Shown piece after piece: positions 1-13,089 of a stretch of 64,000 nucleotides of DNA. How positions within the stretch are numbered: position 1 is the stretch's first letter; the number at the start of each line of letters is the position of its first letter. Source of the DNA: Crambe crambe (Eukaryota > Porifera > Demospongiae > Poecilosclerida > Crambeidae); NCBI GenBank assembly GCA_963924555.1, contig OZ004595.1:5264599-5328598 (forward strand), given 5' to 3'. The notes under the pieces were generated by a model. It did no database searches. It was given only the letters and a program-made list of their open reading frames with translations, and had not been told where the DNA came from. A program made the translations under genes and the position numbers.

Positions 1-1163
1 AATTTAACTAGACCAATGTTACCTCCAGCACATGCATTATGTAGTAGGGATCTGCCCAAATAACCCTTGACAGTAATATCACAACCAAGCTTATTTATTA
101 GGAAAAATGCAACCTCTTTCTCTCCATATAAAGCAGCCATGTGGAGTGGTGTGTTATTTTCATCATCCCTAGTATATATATAAAAGTCAAATTTAAGTAT
201 CAGGGATCGAACTAGATTAACATTACCTCCTCTACATGCGTAATGTAGCAAGGATCTACCCAATCTACCACTGACATTAATATCACAATTGAATTCATAT
301 ATTAGACATAATGCAACCTCTTCCTTTCCACTTAAAGCAGCTACATGGAGTGGTGTGTTATTTTCATCATCCCTAACATTTATATTGGCATTGTGGTCAC
401 GTATAAGATATTGAACTAAATCAACATCACCTTTTTCACATGATAGATGTAGCAAGGACCTACCTAAATGACCCTTGACATTAATTAGAAATAATGTAAC
501 CTCTTCCTTTCCAGCCACATGAAATGGTGTGTTATTTTTATCATCCCTAGCAGTAATATCAGCATTATGAACACGTATCAGGGATTGAACTAGACTTACA
601 TTACCTCCTATAAATGCACGATGTAGCAAGGATCTACCCAAGCTACCCTTGACAGTAATATCACAGTCGAACTGATTAATTAGGAACAATGCAACCTCTT
701 TCTTTCCATGCAAAGCAGCCAAATGGAGTGGTGTGTCATTTTCATCATCCCTAGCATTGGTATTAGCATAGTGGCCAAGAGTCAAATATTGGACTAAGCT
801 AACATTACCTCCAATGCATGCATAATGAAGAATTGTTTTATTTCTTTTAGATAATACATCTAAAGGACAATGATATTCAGCCACTAGACTGAGTGCAATA
901 TCTTTCTTTCCATATAAACAGGCAACCATTAGTGGTATGCGACCACGGTTATCCTTAGCAAGCATATCAGCTTTGAACCTAGTTATTAGCATCTTAACTA
1001 TACTAAAGTGACCTCCACGACAAGCATAATGTAGTGGAGTCTGCCCATTGGAATCAGTACAGTTAACATTGTACTTGCATCTTTCCAGTAACCTTCTGAC
1101 TATATTTACTTCACCTGACTTGGCAGCTAGATGAAGAGGGGTGACATCAGTGGATGTAGCCAT
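1..1163 (-). CDS. Gene A: ankyrin-repeat protein, N-terminal part (runs off window)
   Basis: This is the 5' end of a fifth member of the ankyrin-Roc family. It reads without a stop from ATG at 1163 to the window edge, giving about 387 codons. The N-terminus (MATSTDVTPLHLAAKSG) matches genes C and D, so it belongs to the MATST 5' class. The whole visible product is ankyrin repeats with TPLHxAA and GRSLLHxAC cores, starting with the conserved block around CTDSNGQTPLHYAC. Compared with its paralogues, one repeat pair near 430-520 lacks 21 bp and 9 bp, both multiples of three, so the frame is kept and two repeats are shortened. The Roc, COR and death-fold half would lie outside the window. The family assignment is sure. 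Whether the full gene is intact cannot be judged. Confidence 0.85.
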   Translation of the reverse strand, partial: MATSTDVTPLHLAAKSGEVNIVRRLLERCKYNVNCTDSNGQTPLHYACRGGHFSIVKMLITRFKADMLAKDNRGRIPLMVACLYGKKDIALSLVAEYHCPLDVLSKRNKTILHYACIGGNVSLVQYLTLGHYANTNARDDENDTPLHLAALHGKKEVALFLINQFDCDITVKGSLGRSLLHRAFIGGNVSLVQSLIRVHNADITARDDKNNTPFHVAGKEEVTLFLINVKGHLGRSLLHLSCEKGDVDLVQYLIRDHNANINVRDDENNTPLHVAALSGKEEVALCLIYEFNCDINVSGRLGRSLLHYACRGGNVNLVRSLILKFDFYIYTRDDENNTPLHMAALYGEKEVAFFLINKLGCDITVKGYLGRSLLHNACAGGNIGLVK

Positions 1164-4100
1164 TATCTGTATAATAACATCGAATAGTCATAGCTACAAT
1201 GATTAGCTACCATGTGTACAATTTTTGTCATCTCACAATTGATTTATTTATGATTTTACATTGCCATATAGCAAAGCACAAATGAATAGCCACCATTTAA
1301 AAGATGGCAGGAGCAAAATAATATTAGCTAGTTAGATTTACAAAATATTAGACCTCACTCATGCAGTTATTGTTCCAAGTGGCAACAACTTACAAAAGAA
1401 AACACACGTTACAATCAATGAAGATGAGATATACGTGGGTAGCAGTTGACATGTGAGGAACAAGCTTGTCTGGTAGACCTGACTATTGTTATGAATCACC
1501 ACACTTACTATTAGCATTATCAGTATCAGTGTGTATCATGTGATTCCCTTTCCATACGATTGCTACATATGAAAATGTTTTTCCCATTTTGGTGAGGTGA
1601 GTATCTGGAACCTTAAATAGAACAATGCAATACTCAACAGTAGCTGTACATTAGGAAATTAAGTTGTATGGGTCAGACATCATGTTACATTGCATCAAAA
1701 AAGATGATGAACAAGTAAAGGAAAAAATATTTATTCTAAATAAAAAAGAGAAGTAGGGATGGCTGTCAGGATAAGTTAGTACTATAAGAGTTTAGCAAAA
1801 TTAGGGAATAGTTAGCATAGCTAATACACAGCTATTGTCATCAAAATTGTGCATTTGCTGATTTGTTTCGTTTCCCAGCTTCCTGAATTCCAAGGTGGTG
1901 CTAGTTTACCTCCTTAACTCATTTACACAACATCTGACTAAAAACACCTAACAACAAATGAATAGATAAAATGTAGTGATTATTTAGGACTCTCTCTGTT
2001 CTGATTATGAACACCTGTGAAGTCAGCCTTAGTTGAGTGAGGTACCTAGATGCTTATTTTTCTTGAAGAAAGATGTATGATAATCAAAAGAGAACATATA
2101 AGTATTGACAAAGTTGTGGTTATTAGTATTGGATATTTAAATAGCATTCAACTATAGAGACAATTTCCGAAATTGGAATAGCTTAGCTGAAGAAAAGCTG
2201 GATCAATAGCTGGAATTTTAGACACATGCAGCTGGATGACTGCAGCATTCATAAATGTCACTAATTAGAAGATAGACTGTGGTGTGTAGCCAGTATTGAT
2301 TGAGTATTAATTTAAAAATTAACTATAGTTGGAGCATTAATTAGAAGATTAACTGTAGTCAGTTGGTAGGAGCATCAATGAAGTGGGAGTGATAGTAAAA
2401 TATTTTTGAGGTGGATAATCGACCACATTTAATAAACATAGCTAACCACATTCTTTACAGGAAATAAGTTTAGCTGCCATAATCACCTTCATCAGGTACA
2501 GGGTTCAAAAGAATCTCTTTCTTTCTTTCCTTCCTTCTTTCTTTCTTCTCCGTCTTCTTCAATTTGAACACCTTTAAAACAATAGTGTATGAGGTTCAAA
2601 AGTTTTTAAAATTTCTTCATGATTACCATAGTAAAAATGTCTGTCAATGACTGCTTCACAGATATGGAACACATCCACTCTCAGAACTCTTGCAGTTAGA
2701 AAGGGAATATAAGGTAACATCCTCACTGTTATCAGGAGAAGTATAACGTCATCCCGACAGTCAGAATCTGTGAATAATAATACATTTTTGATGGATCATG
2801 CACACATAGCTAGTTGATATTATTACCATGAAGTATAGTTGATTGTGCTAGAGTAGAATCCACTGTAGCTCATGTATGGTGGCTGTAGTTGGATAAATAA
2901 ACTGTTGCTGGATAAACTGTAGCTGGATGCTTGAAGAACAGCAGCTAGATCTGGTTGCTGGGAGCATTAATTAGAAAATTAACTGTTGGTGGGAGCATTA
3001 TTACTGTAGCTGGTTGATGAAGTATAAACTTAATTGATAGTTGGAGCATTAATTAGAAACTTTACTGTAGCCAGTTGGCAGGAGCATTGATTAGAAACTT
3101 TACTGTAGCCAGTTGGTAGGAGCAGGAGCTGTCAGGTTGAAGCATTAGCATAATTAACTGCAGCTGGATGGCTAAGAAATTAATGGTTGTCCTTAGCCTA
3201 TGAGTTTCTTTTGAGGACTTTCTTCAGTAGCTATCCTCTGATTAATGTGAGTAGCTTGATGTGAAAGACCTAAAAATTACAATACACAATAATAGATATC
3301 ACATAATTTTATTTCCTTACCATGCATATCCTGTGACAAATTTGAAGGAGGCAACTGTAACTGAAAAAGGAATTCATCAACCAATCACTGTATGGGAGCA
3401 TTAATTTGAAGTGGGATAGTTAACTTTAGCCAGTTGGTTGAAACATTAGTAACTACGAAATTAACTGCAGCCAGATCATTATACAAGCTAAGCTGGGATT
3501 TTCTTCAGAGGGTTTTCTTCATTATATCACAATTCTATACTCAATCATTTGAATGTTGATTTGAAGACCTGAGAATTACAATACACAATTATTATACTTA
3601 CGTATCACACATCAATATTTATACCTTACCATGCATAGCTTCTGATGAAGTTGAATAATATGTTTAAAGGAGGCAATTGGGTGTAGCTGGGAAAATTTCT
3701 GATACTTATAGTTAGCTTGGACAAATCCACATGTTTGGTCATGTTTACTGGTTTGACTTTTCTAGGGATTTTTGGGATAGTAATCGGTAACAGCTTGTGG
3801 AAGTCACAATAAGTCAAAGATGATGTTTTGACCAGCAAGACTAGACATGGGAAAGGGGAAACAAACAGAAGGTGGTTAGCTAGCCTCCAATGGTCATTTA
3901 ACTTACCACTAAAATAGCTATATGCACACACCAATATCCATAGGGCATTCAAAGTAAACTGATAGCCAGTAGCAGTTTATAATGCAGAGTGGATATTAAC
4001 TTTTCTCTGGCAGTCAGTCACATGATTATACCTACATGATAATAATGTACATAATGAGTCTACAATACATTGCACAACACATCATGACTTACCTTGGTCA

Positions 4101-4825
4101 GGTCAGGTGTCCAGTAGATGTTGTATAAAATAAAAGCTGAGGGGTAGCTGGTTAAATGCTGACTGAACTGTTTAATTGTGAAGTATGTACAACTGAGTAA
4201 GAGATGATACACATTTTAATTTATAGGCAGAGAATGGGATGGGGAAAATGCTGAGAGACAAGAAATTATTCTAAAGAGCAGCGGATGACAAGAAAGGAGC
4301 CAATTGATAAAGCATGAGGTGCACATTTCTGAATCAGATAGAGGAGTAAAGCAGACAACAAAAAATACAGAAAAAAGAAAGAGAGTAAAAGAGATAGTTA
4401 TACACTATCATAAAGAAGAGCTTGAGGAAAGAGATGAATAAAATCAAGAGAGATAGCATTCCAAATGAGAGAGAGAGAGAGAGTTGGCAGAAATGATGTC
4501 ATACTGAATGATGGAAGTAAGAAAATAAGAGAGAGAGAGAGTGAAGAGATGGCTATAAACTAAAGAATAAATAAGGGACATGTGTAGCAGATGACATGAT
4601 GTATTATTGAGTAGGAAGGTGAAAAATGCACACTATGGAACAAGGAAGTGGGAATGATGGTAAACACAAATTTGAGGTTGATAATCTACCACAATACATA
4701 AACAAACTCTAAAGGAAGTAAACGTAGAAAGAAGTGGATGCAGTAGGAAGTAAAAATATATCACAAATGAAGTTTACAAGACAATAATAATATACTGCAA
4801 ATATCAGACATCACCTCCTTATTAG
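1164..4825. other. Spacer between genes B and A
   Basis: No gene recognised. The part near gene A (about 1,340-1,700) is paralogous to the 5' flanks of C and D. A pyrimidine tetranucleotide run lies at about 2,509-2,550. Diverged copies of the dispersed 38-bp minisatellite (core GGAGCATTAATTAGAAGATT) occur at about 2,320-2,370 and 2,950-3,130. Splice-like cassettes read on the minus strand: a consensus donor at about 4,091-4,096 (CCAAG|GTAAGT) and one at about 3,628-3,633 (GCATG|GTAAGG). The 108-codon ORF at 3,626-3,952 contains the second cassette but matches no family I know. Purine-rich AGAGAG tracts lie at 4,470-4,545. Confidence 0.6.
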
Positions 4826-7800
4826 CTAGATATACTGAAACAGTGAGATTTTTCTGAGTTTCTGGGACAACTGATCATAAGTAGAAGAGGGCCCTTCCTT
4901 GGAGGTCCACTTCTTCAACATGGAGAGAGCTTGGACTTGTAGGGACTGCCCCTCCCCCTCTGTCTTCACCTTGTCAATCTCTTCACTGGTCAGGGAGAGG
5001 AGGGAGGCCAGGGACGGCCATTTGGGCCCAACCACTTCAGCAAGCAAATCCAGGAAGTCGTCATCTGGTGTGGAATCATGTCCGTCAGGGTCAAGCAGCT
5101 TCTTCTGGAGCTCAATATGAACACCTGCAAAGAGAGCAGTACATAGTACCTATGTAGCCAAATCTTCACATACATTCTATTTAGCTCACAAACCTTTGAG
5201 CATGAGGAGGTGGTCATTGTTCTATACTCAACTGGAATGTTGGGGGTGACTAGTTCCCCCATTAGCTAAGTGCAGCTGTCAGTATGAATCTAACTATGTA
5301 ACTAGGTTATTATTCACTCACTGTGTTCTTCCTCAATCTCATTTGCAGTGGCATTTTTGCCTATCTCCTTCAGTGCTTCCACAAGATGCCACCAGCATGG
5401 AGGGTCCAGGGAGGAGCTCATCCAAGCCCTCACCACTTCCCTTGTTCTCCGATCTGCATCACTAGGGTGGTTTAATTCTATGGCCTCAAGAACTCCTTGG
5501 GGGATTTTGAGGTGGAGACCAAGGTCAAATAGAGGTTTAACTATGTCTTTAAGATAATGGAGGACTGAGCCAAAATCAATAGGAAACAAGTTGTCCCAAT
5601 GAGTGAGTTTACGCATGCATGTCAGCTTTGAACGCTCCATGTACTTTTTCCCTGAAACGCTGAGAACCACCTCCCTATCCTTTGGAGATATAAGTGCCAT
5701 TTCTACATCTTTCATGGGAAATAAATGATCTTTATCAAGGTTATATGATTGATGAATCACATCTAAAAGATAAAACTCAGGTTTGATGGAGTGGCAGAAC
5801 TCTGCCTTTGCCTCCATCACACAACAGATTATATCATTAAAGACACTAATACAAATCTCTGTTCTATCCTTAACACTCTTAGTGATGACAACAACTCCCT
5901 TACTGTCATCAACCAATTCAACCATACACTCCACCCCTTTCTCACTCAACCAGTGCACCCCAGTCTTCCACATGGTGCAAAACCTCCCAATATGTTCATT
6001 ACAGCGAATAAATGCTTGATGTTGTCTATCAGGATGGGAGAGGGCAAATCTGAAAACCATTCTGAGGAGAAGGACATGAAGGAAACGTGGGGGGAAGTAG
6101 TCATTAGGATCAGTGCATGAAGCAAACCAACCAATGCTGTAACTATTATCGGGAGGAGTTCTCCATGACACCTCACTCTTGTCTCCTAAAATGAGAGCTG
6201 GAAAGAACAGAAGAGATTGGGACCCAAGTGAAGAGTGTGATACGGAAGAGAAAACTACCACATCTCTTTGTTTAATTTCTTGGCAGTACTGAAGTCGAAT
6301 AAGGACTTCCTTTGTGCAATATTCAGGCAAGATTTTTAATAGAAGATTTTCTGGAATAACTCCAATATCAAGTGATAATACACCTTCAAGTTTGCACATA
6401 TCCTTTAACCTTTGAACTCCATATGAAGAAAATAAAGCTTTGTGTACTATGTTGGTAAGTTTTGAAATATTCAATACTATGTGAGGGTTACTCTCATCAG
6501 CTTTCTCTCCCACTAATAATAAAATGCCCACCTCATGGAGTTCATGCAGATATGGTACAAGTGTTTCAGTTTTGTTTGGTAACTGTACCCCAGTGTCCTC
6601 TATGTGGGACACTATGGTCTCTACAGAACAAGCAACGACATTGTTAAAATCCTTTTCCAGCAACCCTAAAAGTATGCTTGCTTCAATTGTTAGTTTGTAA
6701 CGCTCAGATTTGCTGATCATGCTTGTGATTTTTTTCTGGAGTCTACCTATTTCTTTAGATCCAGGTTTGCGGCAGTCAAATGTAAAATACCCCATATACT
6801 GAACAAGTGTATGTGATTCAGAAATATCCTTGTGGAATTGTGCAAATCTTTCTCTGCATTTCTTTACCACTTCTTTAGTAACTGAATCAGAGTGGCTACC
6901 AACTGCAATGAGGAAAGGCTTTTCACTGAATTTCTGGTGTTGTATGAATGAAAACCAATAGTGCAGCAATTTCTCTGTGGTCATCACATCCTTCCTTAAA
7001 TCAGCTACAACAATGAATATGTTGTCACCTTTTCTTGAGGAAGCAAGATTCTCAAGGATGGCAGCATGTGAGGAGTAGTACTCAGGGTCTCCAGCAAAGT
7101 CATAGAACATGACTCTCCCATAGTGTTTACTGACATGGATACTGGGGATTATACCGGCAGTGTGGGGAGGCACTACAGCTTCAGACACTTTCCGTAGAAA
7201 ATCAAAGAAACCCTCTCTTCTAAGGGACTCTATGAGAGTGCTCTTCCCTGCACCAGGGTTACCAATGACAAATACCCTAGTCATGTGTTGTGCACCCGAA
7301 TACTTCTTTTTAGCATGTTTTTGCATGATGCCATAATTGACCAGTATTTTATCTTGGCTTAGTTTTATATATTGGTCTAATACTAATCTTGAATCACCAG
7401 TTGCTAGGTCAATAGGAGTCTTTCCAGAAGCATTTCTTATCAGGATAGGAGCATCATGCTGTAAAAGAGTCTTAATACATTCACTATGGCCATGTACTGA
7501 AGAGATATGAAGAGGAGTGTTACCATCCTCATCAACAATCAAGGGAGACATGAATTTACAAAGTGTCTTTGTGAGATTAAAGTGTCCATTATGACATGCT
7601 GAGTGTAGCGATGAGTAACCATTACCACCTCTGACATTAATATCACAACCAAACTTATCAATTAGAAATGATGTTATCTTTTCATCCCCACTCAATGCTG
7701 CTACATGAAGTGGCATGTTATTTTCATCATCCCTAGCATTGATGTCAGCATTGTAGTCACATATAAGAGACTGAACTAAACTAATATTTCCTCCTCTACA

Positions 7801-10800
7801 TGCTTCGTGTAGCAAGGATCTCCCTAAACCACCTCTGACATTAATATCACAACAACTAATATCATTGATTAGAGATAATACAACCTCTTCCTTCCCATTC
7901 AAGCATGCTACATGGAGTGGTGTGTTATTGTTATCATCCCTAACATTGGCATCAGCATGGTAGTCATGTATCAGGGATTGAACTAAAATAAGATTACCTC
8001 TTTCACATGCTCTATGTAGGATGAATGTACCACTAACATTAATATCACACTCAAACTCATTAATCAGGGACAATGCAACTTCTTTTTCCCCATAAATTAT
8101 TGCTACATGGAGTGGTGTGTGTTTTTCATCATCCCTAGCATTGACATCAGCATTGTGGTTATTTATTAATGATCGAACTAAACTGACATTACTTCCTATG
8201 CTTGCTTGATGGAGTAAAGATCTACCTGAAGAACCCCTGATATTAATATCACAACCAAACTCATTTACTAGAGAAAATACAAGCTGTTCATTCCCATTTA
8301 ATGCTGCCACATGGAGTGGTGTGTTATTATAATCATCCATGACATTAATATCAGCATTGTAGTCTGTTATTAAAGATCGAACCAAATTAAAATCACCTTT
8401 TTCACATGCTCTGTGTAGCAAGGATTTACCAATAACACCTTTATCATTAATATCACAACCAAATTCATTGATCAGACATAAAATAACCTCTTTATTCCCA
8501 TTTAATACAGCCAAATTGAGTGGTGTGTCATTATAATCATCCATAGCATTAATATCAGAATTATGAGCAAGTATTAGGAGTCGAACTAAAAAAGAATCAC
8601 CTAGTTCACATGCTTGATGTAGCAAAGTTCTACCTGAAGCACCTCTGACATTAATATCACAACCATGCTCATTTATTAAATACAATGTAACCTTTTTTTC
8701 CCCATATAATACTGCCACATGTAGTGGTGTATCATTATCATCATCCCTAGCATTAATATCAGCATTATGGTCACATATCAGGGATTTAACTAGACTGACA
8801 TTACCTCCTTTACATGCTAGATGTAGTAGAGATCTTCCTAAGTAATTCCTGACATTAATATCACAACCGAAATCATTAATTAGAGACAATGCAACCTCTT
8901 CCTTTCCACGTGATACTGCCATATGGAGTGGTGTATTATTCCAAGCATCCCTAATATTGATATCAGCATTATACTCACGAATTAGGGATTGAACTAGACT
9001 AAGATCACCACTTGCACATGCTTTATGCAATAAGGAAATACCTAGTCGATTGCACCTATTAATATCACACCCATGCTCATCAATCAGATACAATGCAACT
9101 TCTTTTTGTCTGTTCAAAGCAGCCACATGTATAAGTGTGTTATCTTTATCATCCCTAGCACTGATATCAGCACTGTGGTCATTTATTAATGATTGAACTA
9201 AACTGACATTACCTCCTATGCATGCTTGATGGAGCAAAGATCTACCTGAAGAACCCCTGACATTAATACCACAACCAAACTCATTTATCAAAGACGATAC
9301 AACCTCTTTTTGCCCATTCAAAGCAGCCACATGTACAGGTGTGTTACCTTCATCATCCCTAGCACTAGAATTGTGGTCATTTATTAATGATTGGATTAAA
9401 CTGACATTACCTCCTGTGCATGCTTGATGGAGCAAAGATCTACCTGAAGAACCCCTGACATTAATATCACAACCAAACTCATTTATCAGAGACAATGCAA
9501 CCTCTTTTTGCCCATTCAAAGCAGCCACATGTACAGGTGTGTTATCTTCATCATCCCTAGCACTGATATCAGCATTGTGGTCATTTATTATTGATTGAAC
9601 TAAACTGACATTACCTCCTATGCATGCTTGATGGAGCAAAGATCTACCTGAAGAACCCCTGACATTAATACCACAACCAAACTCATTTATCAAAGACGAT
9701 ACAACCTCTTTTTGCCCATTCAAAGCAGCCACATGTACAGGTGTGTTAAAATCATCATCCCTAGCACTAGAATTGTGGTCATTTATTAATGATTGGATTA
9801 AACTGACATTACCTCCTATGCATGCTTGATGGAGCAAAGATCTACCTGAAGAACCCCTGACATTAATATCACAACCAAACTCATTTATCAGAGACAATGC
9901 AACCTCTTTTTGCCCATTCAAAGCAGCCACATGTACAGGTGTGTTATCTTCATCGTCCTTATCACTGATATCAGCATTTTGGTCATTTATTAATGATTGG
10001 ACTAAACTGACATTACCTCCTATGCATGCTTGATGGAGCAAAGATCTACCTGAAGAACCCCTGACATTAATATCACAACCAAACTCATTTATCAGAGACA
10101 ATGCAACCTCTTTTTGCCCATTCAAAGCAGCCACATGTACAGGTGTGTTATCTTCATCGTCCTTATCACTGATATCAGCATTGTGGTCATTTATTAATGA
10201 TTGGACTAAACTGACATTACCTCCTATGCATGCTTGATGGAGCAAAGATCTACCTGAAGAACCCCTGACATTAATATCACAACCAAACTCATTTATCAGA
10301 GACAATGCAACCTCTTTTTGCCCATTCAAAGCAGCCACATGTACAGGTGTGTTACCTTCATCATCCCTAGCACTAGAATTGTGGTCATTTATTAATGATT
10401 GGACTAAACTGACATTACCTCCTATGCATGCTTGATGGAGCAAAGATCTACCTGATGAACCCCTGACATTAATATCACAACCAAACTCATTTATCAGAGA
10501 CAATGCAACCTCTTTTTGCCCATTCAAAGCAGCCACATGTACAGGTGTGTTATCTTCATCGTCCTTATCACTGATATCAGCATTTTGGTCATTTATTAAT
10601 GATTGGACTAAACTGACATTACCTCCTATGCATGCTTGATGGAGCAAAGATCTACCTGAAGAACCCCTGACATTAATATCACAACCAAACTCATTTATCA
10701 GAGACAATGCAACCTCTTTTTGCCCATTCAAAGCAGCCACATGTACAGGTGTGTTATCTTCATCATCCCTAGCACTGATATCAGCATTGTGGTCATTTAT

Positions 10801-11451
10801 TATTGATTGAACTAAACTGACATTACCTCCTATGCATGCTTGATGGAGTAAAGATCTACCTGAAGAACCTCTGACATTAATATCACAACGAAACACAATT
10901 ATCAGAGACAATGCAACCACTTTTTGCCCATTCAAAGCAGCCACATGTACAGGTGTGATATCTATATTATAGCCAAACTCATTAAAGAGACAAAATGCAA
11001 CATCTTCTTTTCCTTGATGTGCTGCCACATGGAGTGGTGTGCTGCCAACAGGCAGGCAGTCATGTATCAATGTTTGTACTAAACTAGCACTACCTCCAAT
11101 ACATGCATAATAAAGAACCTTTCTATTGATAGTTTCATTTAAATCTAAAGGACAATCATATTCAGTCACTAGACTGACTGCAACATCTTTCTGTCCATAC
11201 AAACATGCAGTCATTAGTGGTATGCAACCATTCTTATCCTTAATAACCATATTGGCTTTGAAATTAGATATTAGCCATCTTACCATATCTAAGTGACCTG
11301 CAGCACAAGCATAATGCAGTGGAGTCTGCCCATTGGAATCAGTACAGTCTATATTATCATACTTGCCACTTCCCAACAACCTTCTGACCTTGTTCATGTC
11401 ACCTGACTTGACAGCCATATGGAGGGCAGTCAAAGTAGTAGAGGAGGCCAT
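4826..11451 (-). CDS. Gene B: ankyrin–Roc–COR–double death-fold protein (2142 aa)
   Basis: Two exons: 11451-5322 and 5124-4826. The donor is CACA|GTGAGT and the acceptor TTTGCAG|GTGTTC. The joint is phase 1 and gives ...EEHS-VHIELQKK. I chose ATG 11451 (MASSTT); the frame extends upstream only to a TTG. Roughly 39 ankyrin repeats fill residues 1-1355. The P-loop GNPGAGKST is at about 1396, the switch-like DFAGDPEYY at about 1448 and VGSHSD, in the place of the guanine-specificity loop, at about 1515, as in Roc GTPases. A COR-like region follows. A first death-fold segment ends exon 1 (about 1974-2043) and exon 2 encodes a second one with the W...L..LLSLTSEEI pattern. By analogy with other Roc-COR and death-domain proteins it should be a cytoplasmic GTPase-controlled adaptor or sensor. 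Ligand and partners are unknown. Reading through the intron would add only two codons and drop the second death fold. Confidence 0.85.
9110..10965 (-). repeat. Near-identical 204/198-bp ankyrin-pair array inside gene B
   Basis: Nine tandem units encode paired ankyrin repeats with the core GSSGRSLLHQACIGGN. A fixed landmark (GCTTGATGG on the plus strand) recurs at 9224, 9422, 9626, 9824, 10028, 10232, 10430, 10634 and 10838, giving spacings of 198, 204, 198, 204, 204, 198, 204 and 204 bp. The 6-bp difference is a deletion of two codons (NADISARD versus NSSARD). Units differ at only a few bases, far less than the flanking ankyrin repeats of the same gene, which points to recent expansion or homogenisation. 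Confidence 0.93.
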
Positions 11452-12724
11452 TATTTTTTGCAAAGAAAGAGCCAGTAGTAGAGAACTTGCCTTCCCAAAG
11501 TTAGTTGTTGAATAATGCAGTGGGGTGGAAAGGTGTTACCATAGTGATTATCAAAATTCATAGTGTATAGCTGGCTAGTCACATGATCAAAAGAAATCCA
11601 TCGTGTATAATTATGAATATTTTTCAATGTAGCTACATATCTCATACTGTTTATTACAGCAAACATAGACTGGCAGAAATATGCTAGGCCTGGGAATGAA
11701 GCTACAGGGTCATTATTATCTTTCAGTGATCATATACGTAGGAAAGGCTCCACAGCGGGGACAAGGGTGTGATCCCCAAGGTTCCCAACTTTAGTAGCTC
11801 TATAATAATAATTCTATAATAATAATAATAACCCAAAATCTCCTCAAGAATGCACCAAATTTGAAATACATATGCTCATGATACTAACTTTTATCGAAGC
11901 TGAATATACTACGTAGGTAGAATCACCGTATGAAACAGGGTTGCCAGACATTCTAACTACCAGCACATAACAGAACTATAACAAACCAAAACAGGTTTAG
12001 GGAGATCAAATCGAAACTTGTGTATAACTTGTACACTTTGAATGAAATCACATGATCAAGGGAAAATGCAGAGCCACCAAAAGAAAAGTTAACTGGTGTT
12101 ACATGCAGGCACAAATTAAATATAAGTATGGGGTCTTTAAAAATCTTTCTGAGTGAAGAAATAGCTATGAACAAGGCCCAAAGGAAAGAGTAAATAGGTA
12201 GAGGATTGGCATGTGTAGGGAGTTGGAAGATAACAAGGAAGTGGGGATGATGGTAAACACAAATTTGAGGTTGATAATCTACCACAATACATAAACAAAC
12301 TCTAAAGGAAGTAAACATAGAAAGAAGTGGATGCAATAGGAAGTAAAAAGTAGGATATGGAGCATTCCACTAAGGTGTTAAGGCATACTTAGTGTTATTA
12401 TCCCTTAGATAATTAGAGATTACTTAGCTACACGACACCTTAGATAATCATGCAATAATCTAAGGTGTTATTTTTACTGTCATAATAATGATTATGGGAA
12501 GACTCTACAGAAATAATTAAGATACTATCTTAATTCTTATATTATTCTTATGTGCCACTAGTCAACAGTGACTTACGTACGTAACTACAAAAAAAAATAT
12601 TTTGGATCTTTTGGATTTTCAGCACACTGATAACTAGTGGTGTTTAAACTGGCTGTGCCTGTCTATGAAAAAGGTGTGCTATAGCTAATAATGCCATAGT
12701 TGCCGGTTAAGTGTGATACCGTAC

Positions 12725-13089
12725 TCGCGCGTTATTAGGCGTATGCGCTTATATATATCTCCACAGGAAGCAAACCACCGCTTAACAGCGAGTATGCGCC
12801 TAACGGCGAGATGGATAATTTAATTTAGGTGGGCATTAATTAGAGTATCGCGTGAAGCGAGCGTGAAGAACCAGCAGTAAGTGGCAGTTCTGTGCAGAAA
12901 CACAGTTTTAAGTGAGGTAAGCTTAGCAAAGAGTTGCTAAACCAGTAAGAGAACACAAATAAGCCAGAAGAAGCAGAAATAGAGCTTATAAGTAAGGAGC
13001 GCTTAACAAAGGGTAGTTAGTGCAGCAAGAAAACCAGCGCCTAACAATGAATGTGCGCTTATTAGCGAGATGCGCCTAATAACGCGCGA
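12725..13089. mobile_element. CpG-rich MITE-like element with terminal inverted repeats
   Basis: Left end TCGCGCGTTATTAGGCGTAT and right end (reverse complement) TCGCGCGTTATTAGGCGCAT match at 19 of 20 positions. The interior repeats motifs such as GCGCCTAAC and GCGCTTATTAGCGAG in both orientations. Its CpG content stands out in an AT-rich spacer. TAC flanks both ends (the right one after one extra T), so a 3-bp target duplication is possible but the exact edge is ambiguous. There is no ORF, so it would be non-autonomous. The superfamily cannot be assigned. Confidence 0.65.

Noticed and set aside
5348-6647. Plus-strand ORFs of 61-109 codons opposite the 3' half of gene B, conserved opposite C, D and E
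   Set aside because: They are mirror frames of the conserved Roc/COR/death-fold coding sequence; conservation follows from the sense gene, and they have no domains or independent signals.
11452-11463. Longer N-terminus for gene B (four extra codons)
   Set aside because: It would start at TTG; the ATG at 11451 matches the MASSTT start of gene E.
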